A stretch of 64,000 nt of DNA from Roseomonas sp. CECT 9278 (GCF_918698155.1 NZ_CAKKLX010000007.1:1-64000), one strand, 5' to 3'; positions 24,228 to 34,923 are shown, numbered from the stretch's first letter. A program made the numbers and translations. Notes: generated by a model not told the origin, from the letters alone.

Positions 24228-24701
24228 TCAGGCGACCACCGGCGCGGCGACCGCGCCCAGCACCGCCATCGCGTCGCGCGGCGCAAGCCGCACCTGCAGC
24301 CCGCGCTGGCCGCCGTTGATGAAGACCAGATCGTGCTCCAGCGCGGCCTGCTCGATCACGGTGCGCAGCTGGCGCGCCTGGCCGAAGGGGCTGATGCCGC
24401 CGACCTTGTAGCCGGTGGCGCGCTCGGCATCCGCCGGCTTCATCATCTGCGCCGACTTGCCCCCGAAGGCCGCCGCCAGGCGCTTCATGGACACCTCGTG
24501 GTCCGACGGCACGATGACGCAGGCGGGCTTGCCATCGACCAGCGCCATCAGCGTCTTGAGCACGCGCGCAGGGTCTTCGTTCAGCGCCTGCGCCGCCTGC
24601 AGGCCGATGCTGTCGGCATCGGGGTCGTAGTCGTAGGCATGCAGCGTGAAGGCGATGCCCGCCTTGGCCAGCGCCGTCGTCGCGCGCGTCGACCTGGACA
24701 T
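24228..24701 (-). CDS. Cys-tRNA(Pro)/Cys-tRNA(Cys) deacylase, YbaK/EbsC family
   Basis: The 157-residue trans-editing enzyme hydrolyses mischarged Cys-tRNA(Pro). It has TTALAKAGIAFTLHAYDYD, EDPARVLKTLMALVDGKP with the catalytic-pocket Lys, CVIVPSDHEVSMKRLAAAFGG in part and YKVGGISPFGQ, all diagnostic of YbaK. It is the last core gene before the island boundary, and the 130 bp downstream of it (24096-24227) hold nothing recognisable. Confidence 0.93.
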   Translation of the reverse strand: MSRSTRATTALAKAGIAFTLHAYDYDPDADSIGLQAAQALNEDPARVLKTLMALVDGKPACVIVPSDHEVSMKRLAAAFGGKSAQMMKPADAERATGYKVGGISPFGQARQLRTVIEQAALEHDLVFINGGQRGLQVRLAPRDAMAVLGAVAAPVVA

Positions 24702-24723
24702 GCTCAGGCCGGCGCTGGCGCCG

Positions 24724-24741
24724 TCACTCCCACTCGATGGT
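24724..24741. other. attachment-site remnant: 3' end of guaA without the gene
   Basis: Read on the minus strand these 18 bases are ACC ATC GAG TGG GAG TGA, encoding TIEWE-stop, the universal C-terminus of GMP synthase. The sequence upstream on that strand is not guaA. The guaA 3' end is a known hotspot for tyrosine-integrase islands, so this is best read as the distal att copy of an island whose other end, with intact guaA, lies beyond the right edge. Confidence 0.75.
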
Positions 24742-24791
24742 CAATCAGAGTCTTAGGCACAAGTTTTCATTCAGAAATTCGCCCCATAACG

Positions 24792-24819
24792 CCGTCATAT
24801 ACCGTCATCCATACCGTCA
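24792..24819. repeat. Three phased CCGTCA repeats beside the att remnant
   Basis: CCGTCA occurs at 24792, 24802 and 24814, with ATACCGTCAT-like context, at 10- and 12-base spacing, in an AT-richer gap (24742-24891) that has no gene. Such arrays are typical arm-type binding sites for tyrosine recombinases. Confidence 0.5.
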
Positions 24820-24891
24820 GATGATAGCCTCAGAGAGCCCGCCCGGATGGCAGCCCGAGCATCGCCGCTCACAGCCAATCAGTGCGCACTT

Positions 24892-25512
24892 CTAGCCGCG
24901 CCGCGTCAGAAGGCGGAGCTTCTCCAACGCTACACGCTCGCTTTCCTTGTGGTCGATCGTCCCGGCGAACCGCCCCGCCGCGTCAAGCAGGAAGATGCTG
25001 GCGGAATGGTCCATCGTGTAGCCGCCGCCCTCCAGCGGAACGCGGCGGTAGATGACACGAAAGCCGCGTGCAGCCGCCGCGATCTGCGCCTCGGTGCCGG
25101 TCAGCCCGATGATCTTCCGATCAAAGGCCTCCAGGTAGGCGGCCATCGCCTGCGGCGTGTCGCTCTCGCCGTCGACGCTCACGAACAGCCAATGAAGCTG
25201 GTCCGCATCGGCGCCCAGCGCCTCGATGAAGCCCGTCATCTCGGTGAGCGTGGTCGGGCAGACATCGGGGCAATAGGTGAAGCCGAAGAACAGCGCCATC
25301 GGCCGGCCGCGGAAGTCGCGTTCGGTGACCGCGCGGCCGCGGTGGTCGGTCAGGCTGAAGGGCCCGCCGATCGCCAGCGTCTGCGGCCCGGTCGCGACGC
25401 GCGGCGGCGCCAGCGGACCATCGGAGACCAGCCACCCGCCGGTGGTGGCCAGCAGCAGGAAGCCCACGACGCCAACGGCGCCCCAGGCCACCCAACGGAT
25501 GACGCGCAGCAT
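24892..25512 (-). CDS. SCO1/SenC/PrrC-family copper-binding thioredoxin-fold protein
   Basis: The 206-residue membrane-anchored protein delivers copper to the CuA site of cytochrome oxidase or handles thiols. One N-terminal membrane segment (WVAWGAVGVVGFLLLATTGG) precedes the SCO domain with copper ligands CPDVCP (FGFTYCPDVCPTTL) and the distal His in TMDHSASIFLLD. ATG 25512 follows GAGG; the ORF could extend to 25563. The PCu(A)C gene ends 7 bp upstream, a classic copper-relay pair. Confidence 0.93.
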   Translation of the reverse strand: MLRVIRWVAWGAVGVVGFLLLATTGGWLVSDGPLAPPRVATGPQTLAIGGPFSLTDHRGRAVTERDFRGRPMALFFGFTYCPDVCPTTLTEMTGFIEALGADADQLHWLFVSVDGESDTPQAMAAYLEAFDRKIIGLTGTEAQIAAAARGFRVIYRRVPLEGGGYTMDHSASIFLLDAAGRFAGTIDHKESERVALEKLRLLTRRG

Positions 25513-25519
25513 CGTCGCC

Positions 25520-26017
25520 TCAATGCCCCTGGTGCGGCCCGGTGCCGCGCGCACCCGGCGCATCGACGGCTAGTTCGACCGCAACACGCCCCGCGCGCTC
25601 GAACACGAGGGTGAGCGGCACGCTGGCGCCCTGTTGGAAGCCGCCTTGTGGCCCGATCAGCATCAGATGCTGGCCGCCAGGTGCCAACCGCACCTCCCCG
25701 CCTGGCGGCACCGCAATGCCGTCGGTGATCGGGCGCATGCGCATGATGCCGTCGGTGACGGACATCTCGTGCAACTCGACGCGCGCCGCGCGCGGCGTCT
25801 CGGCGGCGACCAGCCGATCCGGCGCGGAGCCGGTGTTGCGGATCACCATGTAGCCGGCGGCAGTCGGCGCCGCGGCGCCCACGGCGCGCGTCCAGGGATG
25901 GTCGATGGCCAGGTCCCCGGCACGGAAATCGTGCGCGGCGAGCGGGGCGCCAAGGAAGGGCAGGGAGACGAAGGCGGCGCCGGTCATCAGGACCGCGCGC
26001 AGAAGGGTGCGACGCAT
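25520..26017 (-). CDS. Periplasmic copper chaperone PCu(A)C
   Basis: The 165-residue protein has signal MRRTLLRAVLMTGAAFVSLP and a cupredoxin-like DUF461 domain. Copper ligands are visible in VELHEMSVTDGIMRMRP and LAPGGQHLMLIGPQGG (the H-M-x10-M-x21-H-x-M pattern). It supplies Cu(I) to SCO1 and oxidase. A His-containing tail (GTGPHQGH) may add a copper site. A second PCu(A)C gene lies at 30890-31357. Confidence 0.92.
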   Translation of the reverse strand: MRRTLLRAVLMTGAAFVSLPFLGAPLAAHDFRAGDLAIDHPWTRAVGAAAPTAAGYMVIRNTGSAPDRLVAAETPRAARVELHEMSVTDGIMRMRPITDGIAVPPGGEVRLAPGGQHLMLIGPQGGFQQGASVPLTLVFERAGRVAVELAVDAPGARGTGPHQGH

Positions 26018-26070
26018 GGAAGGTTGCTCCGACAAGGGATGGAACAGCCCCGCGCCAGGCGGGGCGGGCT

Positions 26071-26463
26071 TCAGCCGAGGGTCGGAGCGACAGGCGGTGC
26101 GCGGGCCGGCGGCGGTGCACGCGCCGGCGGCAGGGGCGATGCGCCGGCGAAGGCGGCGCGGTGCGCGGCCAGCGTCGTCCAGGCCGGCATCGGCAGCACG
26201 AGTGGGGCCGGCGGCGGCGCATCCGCCGCATCGGGCAGACGGCACAGCGGACAATGCGACGCGGCCTCGGCGTCCGGCGCCTGCTCGGGCGCATCCGGCG
26301 CGGGCAGGCCGGACGGCAGGCACAGGCTTGCCCGCAGCATCGCGTCGAAGGCGGCCCTGTCCATTGCCGCGAAGGCCGGCAGCGGCGCCAGTAGCCGCGC
26401 CACCATGGCCAGCAGCACCAGGGCGGAGATCGGCACGCGCAGTTCGGCCCAGGCCCGCCTCAT
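26071..26463 (-). CDS. DUF2946-like secreted protein
   Basis: The 130-residue protein has an N-terminal hydrophobic segment ([20 protein letters not shown]) and the short motif [10 protein letters not shown], a Cys pair with a neighbouring His as in DUF2946 proteins of copper loci. The rest is Pro/Ala-rich. The start overlaps the ynfA stop by 4 bp (ATGA, 26460-26463). Role unknown, plausibly metal handling in the periplasm. Confidence 0.7.
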   Translation of the reverse strand: MRRAWAELRVPISALVLLAMVARLLAPLPAFAAMDRAAFDAMLRASLCLPSGLPAPDAPEQAPDAEAASHCPLCRLPDAADAPPPAPLVLPMPAWTTLAAHRAAFAGASPLPPARAPPPARAPPVAPTLG

Positions 26464-26786
26464 GCGGCGCGCGGCCCCCACAGGATGATCGCCGCGCCAC
26501 CCAGGGCAACGGCACCGCCGATCAGGTCCCAGCGATCGTGCTCGAAACCCTCGACCACCCGCAGCCACACAAGTGTCGCCGCGATGTAGACGCCGCCATA
26601 GACCGCATAGGCGCGGCCGGCATGCTCCACCTCGACCAGGGTCAGCAACCACGCGAAGGCGATGAGCGCGGCGACGCCCGCGGCTGCCCACACCGCCGAA
26701 TGGCCCAGCCGCAGCCACGCCCAGAAGGCGAAACAGCCAGCGATCTCCGCCAGCGCGGCCGCGGCGTAGATCGCGACCGTCCTCAT
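26460..26786 (-). CDS. ynfA: UPF0060 (YnfA-family) membrane protein
   Basis: This is a 108-residue four-helix SMR-related membrane protein with [38 protein letters not shown] and an [18 protein letters not shown] end, all YnfA hallmarks. Family members are proposed small multidrug or metal-stress transporters. It overlaps its neighbours on both sides by 4 bp, so it is embedded in the operon. Confidence 0.92.
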   Translation of the reverse strand: MRTVAIYAAAALAEIAGCFAFWAWLRLGHSAVWAAAGVAALIAFAWLLTLVEVEHAGRAYAVYGGVYIAATLVWLRVVEGFEHDRWDLIGGAVALGGAAIILWGPRAA

Positions 26787-27280
26787 CGCCGGGCGGGCGC
26801 CTCGGCGACCTCGATGCCGGGGATGCAGGACTGTCGGGTCAGCCAGGGCCAGGGATTCTCCGCGCGCCCGTCGCGGCGCAGCTCGACATGCAGGTTCGCC
26901 CCGGTGGTGCGGCCGGTGCGCCCCACCACGCCGAGGTCCTGGCCCGCCGCGACCGGACGCCCGGCCGCCACGCCGGGCGCGAAGCGTGCCAGGTGGGCGT
27001 ATCGAGCGCGGGAGCCGTCGGCGTGCTCGATCTCGATCGTCAGGCCGTAATCGTCGTAGCGGCCGGCGAAGACCACCACGCCGTCGCTCGGCGCCACCAC
27101 GGGCGTGCCGACCGGCGCGCGGATGTCCACGCCGGGATGAGGCCTGCCGTGGCGCAAGCCGAAGCCCGAGGAGAACTCGCCCGCGACCGGCATGGTCGCT
27201 GGACAGGGGGCTGCGAGCGCGGCGGACCCGGTGCCGAGAACGAAGGCGAGACCGAGGATCAGGGAGGGACGATGGATCAT
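26783..27280 (-). CDS. M23-family (LytM-like) peptidase-domain protein
   Basis: The 165-residue secreted protein has signal [20 protein letters not shown]. The M23 domain has [20 protein letters not shown] with the H-x3-D metal ligands, [19 protein letters not shown] and [13 protein letters not shown]. The last motif is normally G-x-H-L-H; here the first His is Asn, leaving only the zinc-ligand His, so hydrolysis may be lost. ATG 27280 gives a proper signal. The gene overlaps ynfA and follows the DsbA-like gene by 46 bp. Confidence 0.85.
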   Translation of the reverse strand: MIHRPSLILGLAFVLGTGSAALAAPCPATMPVAGEFSSGFGLRHGRPHPGVDIRAPVGTPVVAPSDGVVVFAGRYDDYGLTIEIEHADGSRARYAHLARFAPGVAAGRPVAAGQDLGVVGRTGRTTGANLHVELRRDGRAENPWPWLTRQSCIPGIEVAEAPARR

Positions 27281-27326
27281 GGCGCGGTCCGTGCCTTGAC
27301 CCGCTCCGGAAGGCAACCCCGGAGCC

Positions 27327-27995
27327 TCAGCCACGGGGCGCCGCGCCCGGCGGCAGCAGTGGGCGGATCAGCGCGGAGAAGCGCTCGAAGCTCTGCACGC
27401 CGCGATGCAGCTGCCCGTTGATCACGAAGGAAGGGGTCGCGTTGACGCCCGACTCGCGCTCGCCCTGCAGCCGCATCAGGATGATCGGGTCGGTGAAGCC
27501 GCGGTCGGTCATGCAGGCGTCGATCCGCGCCGCCGGGATCCCGGCGAGCGTGCCGGCGCGGCGCAGCCAGGTGCGCGCATCCGGGCTGTGCGCCCAGGCC
27601 TCCTTGTTCGCGTAGAGGGTCGAGATCAGCGCCTCGTATCGCTCCGGCCCGCCGCAATGGACCATCGCCGCCGCATCGAGCGCCACGCGGTCGAGCGGGA
27701 AGTCGCGCATCACGAAGCGCACCAGCCCCGGCTCGATGAAGGTCGTGCGAATGCGCGGGAAGATCGTGGTGTGGAAGTTCGCGCAATTGCCGCAGGTCAG
27801 CGAGTGGTACTCGATGACCGCCACCGGGGCATCGGCGCGGCCGATGATGCGCTCGCCCGGCAGCGGTCGCGGGGTGTCGGGGGCGGGTGCCGTCGGCTCG
27901 AAGGCCTGGGGCCCGGGCGCCTGGGCGAGTGCGGTCGCCGCCGGAACGACGAATGCGGCGGCAAGCGCCGCCCGGCGGGTTATGGTGTGGGACAT
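27327..27995 (-). CDS. DsbA-family thiol:disulfide oxidoreductase
   Basis: The 222-residue periplasmic protein has a twin-arginine-like signal (MSHTITRRAALAAAFVVPAA), then a DSBA-like thioredoxin domain with active site CGNC (EYHSLTCGNCANFH) and the cis-Pro stretch NATPSFVINGQLHRG. It belongs to the DsbA/DsbG-like group that prepares or repairs disulfides. GGAGG precedes ATG 27995. With CcdA encoded two genes upstream it forms a thiol-redox set. Confidence 0.92.
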   Translation of the reverse strand: MSHTITRRAALAAAFVVPAATALAQAPGPQAFEPTAPAPDTPRPLPGERIIGRADAPVAVIEYHSLTCGNCANFHTTIFPRIRTTFIEPGLVRFVMRDFPLDRVALDAAAMVHCGGPERYEALISTLYANKEAWAHSPDARTWLRRAGTLAGIPAARIDACMTDRGFTDPIILMRLQGERESGVNATPSFVINGQLHRGVQSFERFSALIRPLLPPGAAPRG

Positions 27996-28024
27996 GGGTG
28001 GTTCCTCCGGCTCTGGGATAGTGG

Positions 28025-28546
28025 TCATTGCGGCTGCACCTGGGGCGACGGTGCGCGAAAGCTAGTCAGCACCAGCAGCGTGACGCCGCAGACGATGGCG
28101 ACATCGGCCATGTTGAAGGTCGGCCAGTGCCAGCCGCCGTAATGCGCGTCGATGAAGTCGGTGACCGCGCCGATGCGCAGGCGGTCGGCGATGTTGCCGA
28201 TCGCCCCGCCGATGATGAGGCCGATCGCCGTCGCCTCGGTCCGGTTGGCCGCGCGCCGCAGCCAATGTAGCAGCCAGGCCACCACGGCGAGCTTGATGCC
28301 GACCAGCAGCCACACCGCGCCGGCCGCGCTGTCGGCGAACATCCCGAAGGTGACGCCGGTGTTGAAGCCAAGCCGCAGGTTCAGCACCGGCAGCAGCGTG
28401 ATCCCTTCGCTGTAGGGCGGCCAGAGCGCTTCCAGCGCCCAGGCCTTGGTCGCCTGGTCGATGACCGCTGCGATTGGTGCCGCGATCAGGCCGAAGCGGC
28501 GCAGCGCGCGGGGGGCGGGCGTCGTCATCCCAGCCGAGCCAGCCAT
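28025..28546 (-). CDS. lspA: Lipoprotein signal peptidase (signal peptidase II)
   Basis: The 173-residue inner-membrane aspartyl protease cleaves prolipoprotein signals. The two catalytic Asp motifs are present: IGGAIGNIADRLRIGAVTDF and PTFNMADVAIVCG, plus LGFNTGVTFG. Start ATG 28546 follows GGAGG and overlaps the ccdA end; ATG 28528 is possible. Metal-resistance islands often carry an accessory lspA; a housekeeping copy is expected elsewhere. Confidence 0.93.
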   Translation of the reverse strand: MAGSAGMTTPAPRALRRFGLIAAPIAAVIDQATKAWALEALWPPYSEGITLLPVLNLRLGFNTGVTFGMFADSAAGAVWLLVGIKLAVVAWLLHWLRRAANRTEATAIGLIIGGAIGNIADRLRIGAVTDFIDAHYGGWHWPTFNMADVAIVCGVTLLVLTSFRAPSPQVQPQ

Positions 28547-29247
28547 GGAAATGCCTCCAGGATCCAGATGGCGAGACGGGTCATCTCGCCGGTTGCGATG
28601 GCCAGGCCGGCCGCGAGCATGACGACGCCGCTCGCGACCTGCAGGATCCGCCCGAGCCGCCCGAGCCGCCGCGCACGGGCCATCGCTGCCGGCAGGTAGA
28701 AGGCCGCCAGCAGGAACGGCACGCCGAGGCCCAGCGCATAGGCGGCCAGCAGCCCGACCCCGGCGCCGGGTGTCAGCGCCGCGGCCGTCAACACGCCGGC
28801 CAGCACCGGCCCGATGCAGGGCGTCCAGCCGAAGCCGAAGGCGACGCCGATCAGCGTGGCGGAGACCGGGCCGCCGCCCTCGCCCGGCGGCCTGAAGCGC
28901 AGGTCGCGCATCAGCGGCGCCACGCGCAGCAGGCCCATCTGCACGAGCCCCATCGCCGCGATGAGCAGGCCGGAGACGACGGTGAGCTCGTAGGACCAGC
29001 GCCGCAGCAGCCCGCCGATCGCGGTCGCGCCGAGGCCCAGCAGCACGAACACCAGCCCGAAGCCCAGCACGAAAAAGACGGACAGGCGCAGCGCCCGCCA
29101 ACGCTCGGCGCGCGCCGTGGCGAGGTCGGTCCCCGCCACCCAGGCGACGTAGCCCGGCACCAGCGGCAGCACGCAGGGCGACAGGAACGACACCAGCCCC
29201 CCGCCGAAGGCGAGAACCATGCCGAACAGGGTGAGGTCGATCGTCAC
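28525..29247 (-). CDS. ccdA: CcdA-type cytochrome c biogenesis / thiol electron carrier
   Basis: The 240-residue membrane protein has six predicted segments. It moves reducing equivalents from thioredoxin to the periplasm. Redox cysteines lie in SFLSPCVLPLVPGY and GFGWTPCIGPVLAG. GTG 29247 overlaps the lnt stop (GTGA), and the end overlaps the lspA start. It would reduce the DsbA-like or SCO partners encoded in the same operon. Confidence 0.92.
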   Translation of the reverse strand: MTIDLTLFGMVLAFGGGLVSFLSPCVLPLVPGYVAWVAGTDLATARAERWRALRLSVFFVLGFGLVFVLLGLGATAIGGLLRRWSYELTVVSGLLIAAMGLVQMGLLRVAPLMRDLRFRPPGEGGGPVSATLIGVAFGFGWTPCIGPVLAGVLTAAALTPGAGVGLLAAYALGLGVPFLLAAFYLPAAMARARRLGRLGRILQVASGVVMLAAGLAIATGEMTRLAIWILEAFPWLARLG

Positions 29248-30758
29248 GCGCGTCGCCTCCCGGCCAGCGCGATTCCCGCGAGCGCCGCGACGCCGATCGC
29301 GACAGGCAGGTCGCCAAAGCGCGCATAGGGCGTGCCGCCGGGCAGCGCCGCCGGCAGCGGCAGGTCCAGCACGCCTTCGGTCGCCAGCGGCAGCCGCGCG
29401 CGCTCGCGCCCCACCGCGTCGGTCACCAGCGAGATGCCGCTGTTCGCCACGCGAATCAGCGGAAGGCCGAGTTCGATGGCGCGCAGCCGGGCGGCCAGGG
29501 CGTGCTGGTAGGGGCCCCAGGAGGTGCCGAACCAGGCATCGTTGGTTACCGTCAGGATCCAGCCCGGCGCCGGACCTTGCGCCGGCAACGTGGTGGGGAA
29601 GATTGCCTCGTAGCAGATCAGCGGCCAGAGCGGCGGCAGCCCGGCCACGCGCATCGCCTCGCGAGGCGGGCCGGGGATGAAGTCCACCGTCCCGACGGTG
29701 ATCTTCGGCAGATCCGCGAGCAGCCGGCGGAGCGGCTGGTATTCGCCGAACGGCACCAGCTGGATCTTGTCGTAGGCGGCGGTGATCGCCCCGGTGTCGT
29801 CGAGCGCGACCAGGCTGTTGAGCAGCGCCGGGCCGCCATCGTCCGCGATGGTCCGTCGCACCGCGCCGGTCAGCAGCGCGCCGCCCGGCGGGATGATGCG
29901 CGCGACCTCCGCGCGGATCGCCGGCGATTCGGCGAGGAGGTAGGGCACGGCACTTTCCGGCCAGATGATGTGGGTCGGTGCCACGCCATCCGCCGCAGGC
30001 GCGGCACTGAGCGCCAGCAGGCGGCCGACGATGCGCTCGCGCTCGCCCTCGGCCCATTTCAGGTCCTGCGCGATGTTCGGCTGCACCAGGCGCAGCCGGA
30101 TGCCTGGCGCGTCAGCGGGCATCGCATCGGCAAGCCGCGTTGTGCCCCAGGCCCAGGGCAGGGCAATGATGACCGTCGCGGCAAGCGCGGGCCCGACGCG
30201 CCGCTGCCGCACCGCCACGCCGGCCAGCACCGCGGCAAGCACGGCGAGCAGCCCGAGGCCATGGATGCCGACCAGCGCCGCCGCCTGCAGCCCGGCATCG
30301 CTGGCGCCCCAGGCATGGCCCGCGATATTCCACGGAAAGCCGGTCAGCACCGCGCCGCGCAGCCATTCGCCCGCGACCCAGAACGCGGCCAACGCCAGGG
30401 CGAGCGGCACGCCGCCCGCGCGGCCCGCCAGCAGCCGCGCCGCAGCGACCGAGCATGCGGGGAACAGCGCGAGGCCGGCGCTGAGCGCGGCCAGGGCCGG
30501 CAGCGCCAGCGCGCCAAAGCGCGCCGCATCCGCGCTGAACGCCTCGGTGATCCAGGACAGGCCGACCAGGAACGATCCCAGGCCGAACAACCAGCCAAGC
30601 ACGAAGGCGCCGCGCAGGGACGCCGTCCGCTCAAGCTGGAACCACAGGCCGCCGAAGGCCACCACGCCGGCGGGCGCGATGTGCAGTGGCGCCAGCGCGA
30701 TGGCACTGAGCGCTCCGAGCCCGAGCGCGGTGGCGCCATAGGCCATGCGGTGCGTCAC
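29244..30758 (-). CDS. lnt: Apolipoprotein N-acyltransferase
   Basis: This enzyme adds the third acyl chain to lipoproteins. About six N-terminal membrane helices precede a CN-hydrolase domain with the Glu-Lys-Cys triad in HIIWPESAVPYLLAE, YDKIQLVPFGEYQPL and PLICYEAIFPTT. GTG 30758 gives 504 residues; ATG 30746 and ATG 30842 are alternatives. The tail is short. Finding lnt, ccdA and lspA overlapping in a metal island is an unusual envelope-maintenance module. Confidence 0.92.
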   Translation of the reverse strand: MTHRMAYGATALGLGALSAIALAPLHIAPAGVVAFGGLWFQLERTASLRGAFVLGWLFGLGSFLVGLSWITEAFSADAARFGALALPALAALSAGLALFPACSVAAARLLAGRAGGVPLALALAAFWVAGEWLRGAVLTGFPWNIAGHAWGASDAGLQAAALVGIHGLGLLAVLAAVLAGVAVRQRRVGPALAATVIIALPWAWGTTRLADAMPADAPGIRLRLVQPNIAQDLKWAEGERERIVGRLLALSAAPAADGVAPTHIIWPESAVPYLLAESPAIRAEVARIIPPGGALLTGAVRRTIADDGGPALLNSLVALDDTGAITAAYDKIQLVPFGEYQPLRRLLADLPKITVGTVDFIPGPPREAMRVAGLPPLWPLICYEAIFPTTLPAQGPAPGWILTVTNDAWFGTSWGPYQHALAARLRAIELGLPLIRVANSGISLVTDAVGRERARLPLATEGVLDLPLPAALPGGTPYARFGDLPVAIGVAALAGIALAGRRRA

Positions 30759-30889
30759 GCGGCGGATTGGTCCGCGTGCCGCTTGCGACCGCGTCACGCA
30801 CGCGCCGTCGTGGCGGGTCCGCGGCAGCACGAAGCCCTTCATGGCGCGGTGCAGATCAGCGCTGTCGTTCGGGGCCGGCCTTCCCATTG

Positions 30890-31357
30890 TCAGTGCCAAT
30901 GCGCCCGGAGCGGCAGGACCACTGCGCCCGCGCGTTCGAAGCGCAACGTGACGCGGATTTCGTCGCCGAGCGCGAGCGGTGCCTGCAGGTCGCGCAGCAG
31001 AAGGTGCCGCCCGCCGGGCTCCAGGGCGACGACGTCACCGGCAGGGATGACGAAGCCCTCTGTGACGGCGCGCGCACCGCCGGAGGCGGACGGGTCTGGT
31101 TCACGCAGTTCCACGGCGGCCGCGCCGGACGACGTGGCGGAGAGCAGCCTGTCCGCCTCACTGCCCCGGTTGCGGATCGTCACGAACCCGAACGACAGGC
31201 GCTGGTCGTTGTCGGCGGCCTTCGCCCAGGCTCCGGTCAGAAGCAGGCCGCCCGCCTGAACATCCTGGGCCGCAGCCGGGCCCGACAGGATCAGGCGCCA
31301 CGCGAGGAGGACAGCGGGCATCAGCCAGCGCCGCCCGGGAATGCTGCCGGGCGTCAT
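30890..31357 (-). CDS. PCu(A)C-family copper chaperone, second copy
   Basis: The 155-residue protein has an N-terminal hydrophobic segment (WLMPAVLLAWRLILSGPAAA) and the DUF461 core WAKAADNDQRLSFGFVTIRN, GGRHLLLRDLQAPLALGDE and LRFERAGAVVLPLRAHWH. Compared with the copy at 25520-26017 the Met-rich copper motif is weak (VELREP replaces the HEM stretch and HLLL replaces HLML), so copper binding may be altered. It lies 52 bp downstream of the zntA-type gene. Confidence 0.85.
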   Translation of the reverse strand: MTPGSIPGRRWLMPAVLLAWRLILSGPAAAQDVQAGGLLLTGAWAKAADNDQRLSFGFVTIRNRGSEADRLLSATSSGAAAVELREPDPSASGGARAVTEGFVIPAGDVVALEPGGRHLLLRDLQAPLALGDEIRVTLRFERAGAVVLPLRAHWH

Positions 31358-31409
31358 ACGGTCGCCCTTGTGCTGTTCCGCGCCACCCAGGGATCTACGA
31401 CGAAGGACA

Positions 31410-33707
<2,298 letters not shown>

Positions 33708-33734
33708 GGCACCCGTTCCAACGTCGCAGGCACC

Positions 33735-33765
33735 GGTATGGGACTTCCAGTGGCTAGAGGTTCAA
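33735..33765 (-). promoter_or_regulatory. MerR-type promoter with 19-bp spacer (zntA)
   Basis: On the minus strand TTGAAC (-35, 33760-33765) and CATACC (-10, 33735-33740) are 19 bp apart, the overlong spacing MerR proteins need. Between them lies a dyad, ACCTCTAG-CCA-CTGGAAGT, with 6 of 8 arm positions symmetric. A ZntR/CadR-type regulator encoded at 45419 is the likely partner. Confidence 0.7.
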
Positions 33766-33906
33766 GGGGCTTTTTTCTCTCTCATGCCATCACTGATCAC
33801 CCGCACGCGGGCGCGCGCCCCGGACGTGGCGCGCGCGGTCCACGCCGCTTGCGCATTGACCGCGATGTTTGGGATAGATCGCTCCCCCCAGGCCAGGAGC
33901 CTTGCC

Positions 33907-34923
33907 GTGCGGTCGTTCAATTCACGAGATGTGCGCCTCGGTCGCCGTCTCGTTGTGCGCGCTGCGCTGGCAGCGCCGTTCATCGCCGCGAGCCGCGACG
34001 TGAGCGCCCAGCCTATGGCCGAGGCTCCCGCGCCGCCCGCCGGCTCGCTTTTCGTGCTCAATTCCCTCGATGCCAATGTGCAGGTGCTGGACCCCGCCAG
34101 CAGCAGCGACCTGCGCCGCGTACCGGTGCTCCGCGAACCGCACCACCTGGTGCTGACGCCGGCGCGGGACCTGATCCTGGTCGGCGATTCCGGCGCCAAC
34201 GAGATGTTCCTGCTCGACCCGCGCAGCGGCGAGGTGCGGCGGCGGGAGCCGATCAGCAATCCCTACAACCTCGGCTTCACGCCAGACGGCAGGCGGCTGG
34301 TCGTGACCAGCCTGCGGCGCAACCAGGTGGACATCTACGGCTGGGACGGCGCCGCCCTGGCCTTCGAGGGCCGACTGCAGGCCGGGCGCAAGCCGAGCCA
34401 CGTCACCTTCTCGCCGGATTCACGCTACGCCTTCGTGACCTTGCAGGGCGAGGCCGCCGCGATCGCCATCGACCTCGACACCCGCACCGAGGCCTGGCGC
34501 GCCGAGGTCGGGCGCGACCCGGCCGGCATCCTGTGGCATCGCGGGCGCATCCTGGTCGGCGTGATGGGCGGCGACTACGTCTCCGTCATCGATCCGGCGA
34601 CGCGGCGCGCCGACCGGCGCATCACGGTCGGGCGCGGCGCGCACGCGCTGTTCGAAGGGCCGCAGGATGGCTTGGTCTATGTCACCTCGCGCGTCGACAG
34701 CCGGATCACCGCGCTCGACCCACAGACACTGGAGATCAAGCGCGTCCATGAGATCGGCGGCGGGCCGGATTGCCTGACCTTCGACGCGGACGGCACGATC
34801 TGGGCGACGTTGCGCTGGACCGGGCGCGTCGCCGCCATCGACCCGCGCAGCGGCGTGGCGCGGGTGTCGCGTGTCGGGCGGTCGCCGCACGGCATCCTGT
34901 TCACGCCGGCGACCGGCGCCTGA
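33907..34923 (+). CDS. Secreted YVTN-type beta-propeller protein
   Basis: The 338-residue protein has GTG 33907 behind AGGAG and an export signal (GRRLVVRAALAAPFIAASRD). Blades follow as NSLDANVQVLDPASSSDLRR, NPYNLGFTPDGRRLVVTSL, SHVTFSPDSRYAFVTLQG and VYVTSRVDSRITALDP, a YncE/surface-layer propeller pattern. Metal islands carry such proteins without known function; related propellers bind nitrous-oxide or nitrite-type cofactors, but no His haem ligand set is seen. Confidence 0.83.
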   Translation: MRSFNSRDVRLGRRLVVRAALAAPFIAASRDVSAQPMAEAPAPPAGSLFVLNSLDANVQVLDPASSSDLRRVPVLREPHHLVLTPARDLILVGDSGANEMFLLDPRSGEVRRREPISNPYNLGFTPDGRRLVVTSLRRNQVDIYGWDGAALAFEGRLQAGRKPSHVTFSPDSRYAFVTLQGEAAAIAIDLDTRTEAWRAEVGRDPAGILWHRGRILVGVMGGDYVSVIDPATRRADRRITVGRGAHALFEGPQDGLVYVTSRVDSRITALDPQTLEIKRVHEIGGGPDCLTFDADGTIWATLRWTGRVAAIDPRSGVARVSRVGRSPHGILFTPATGA

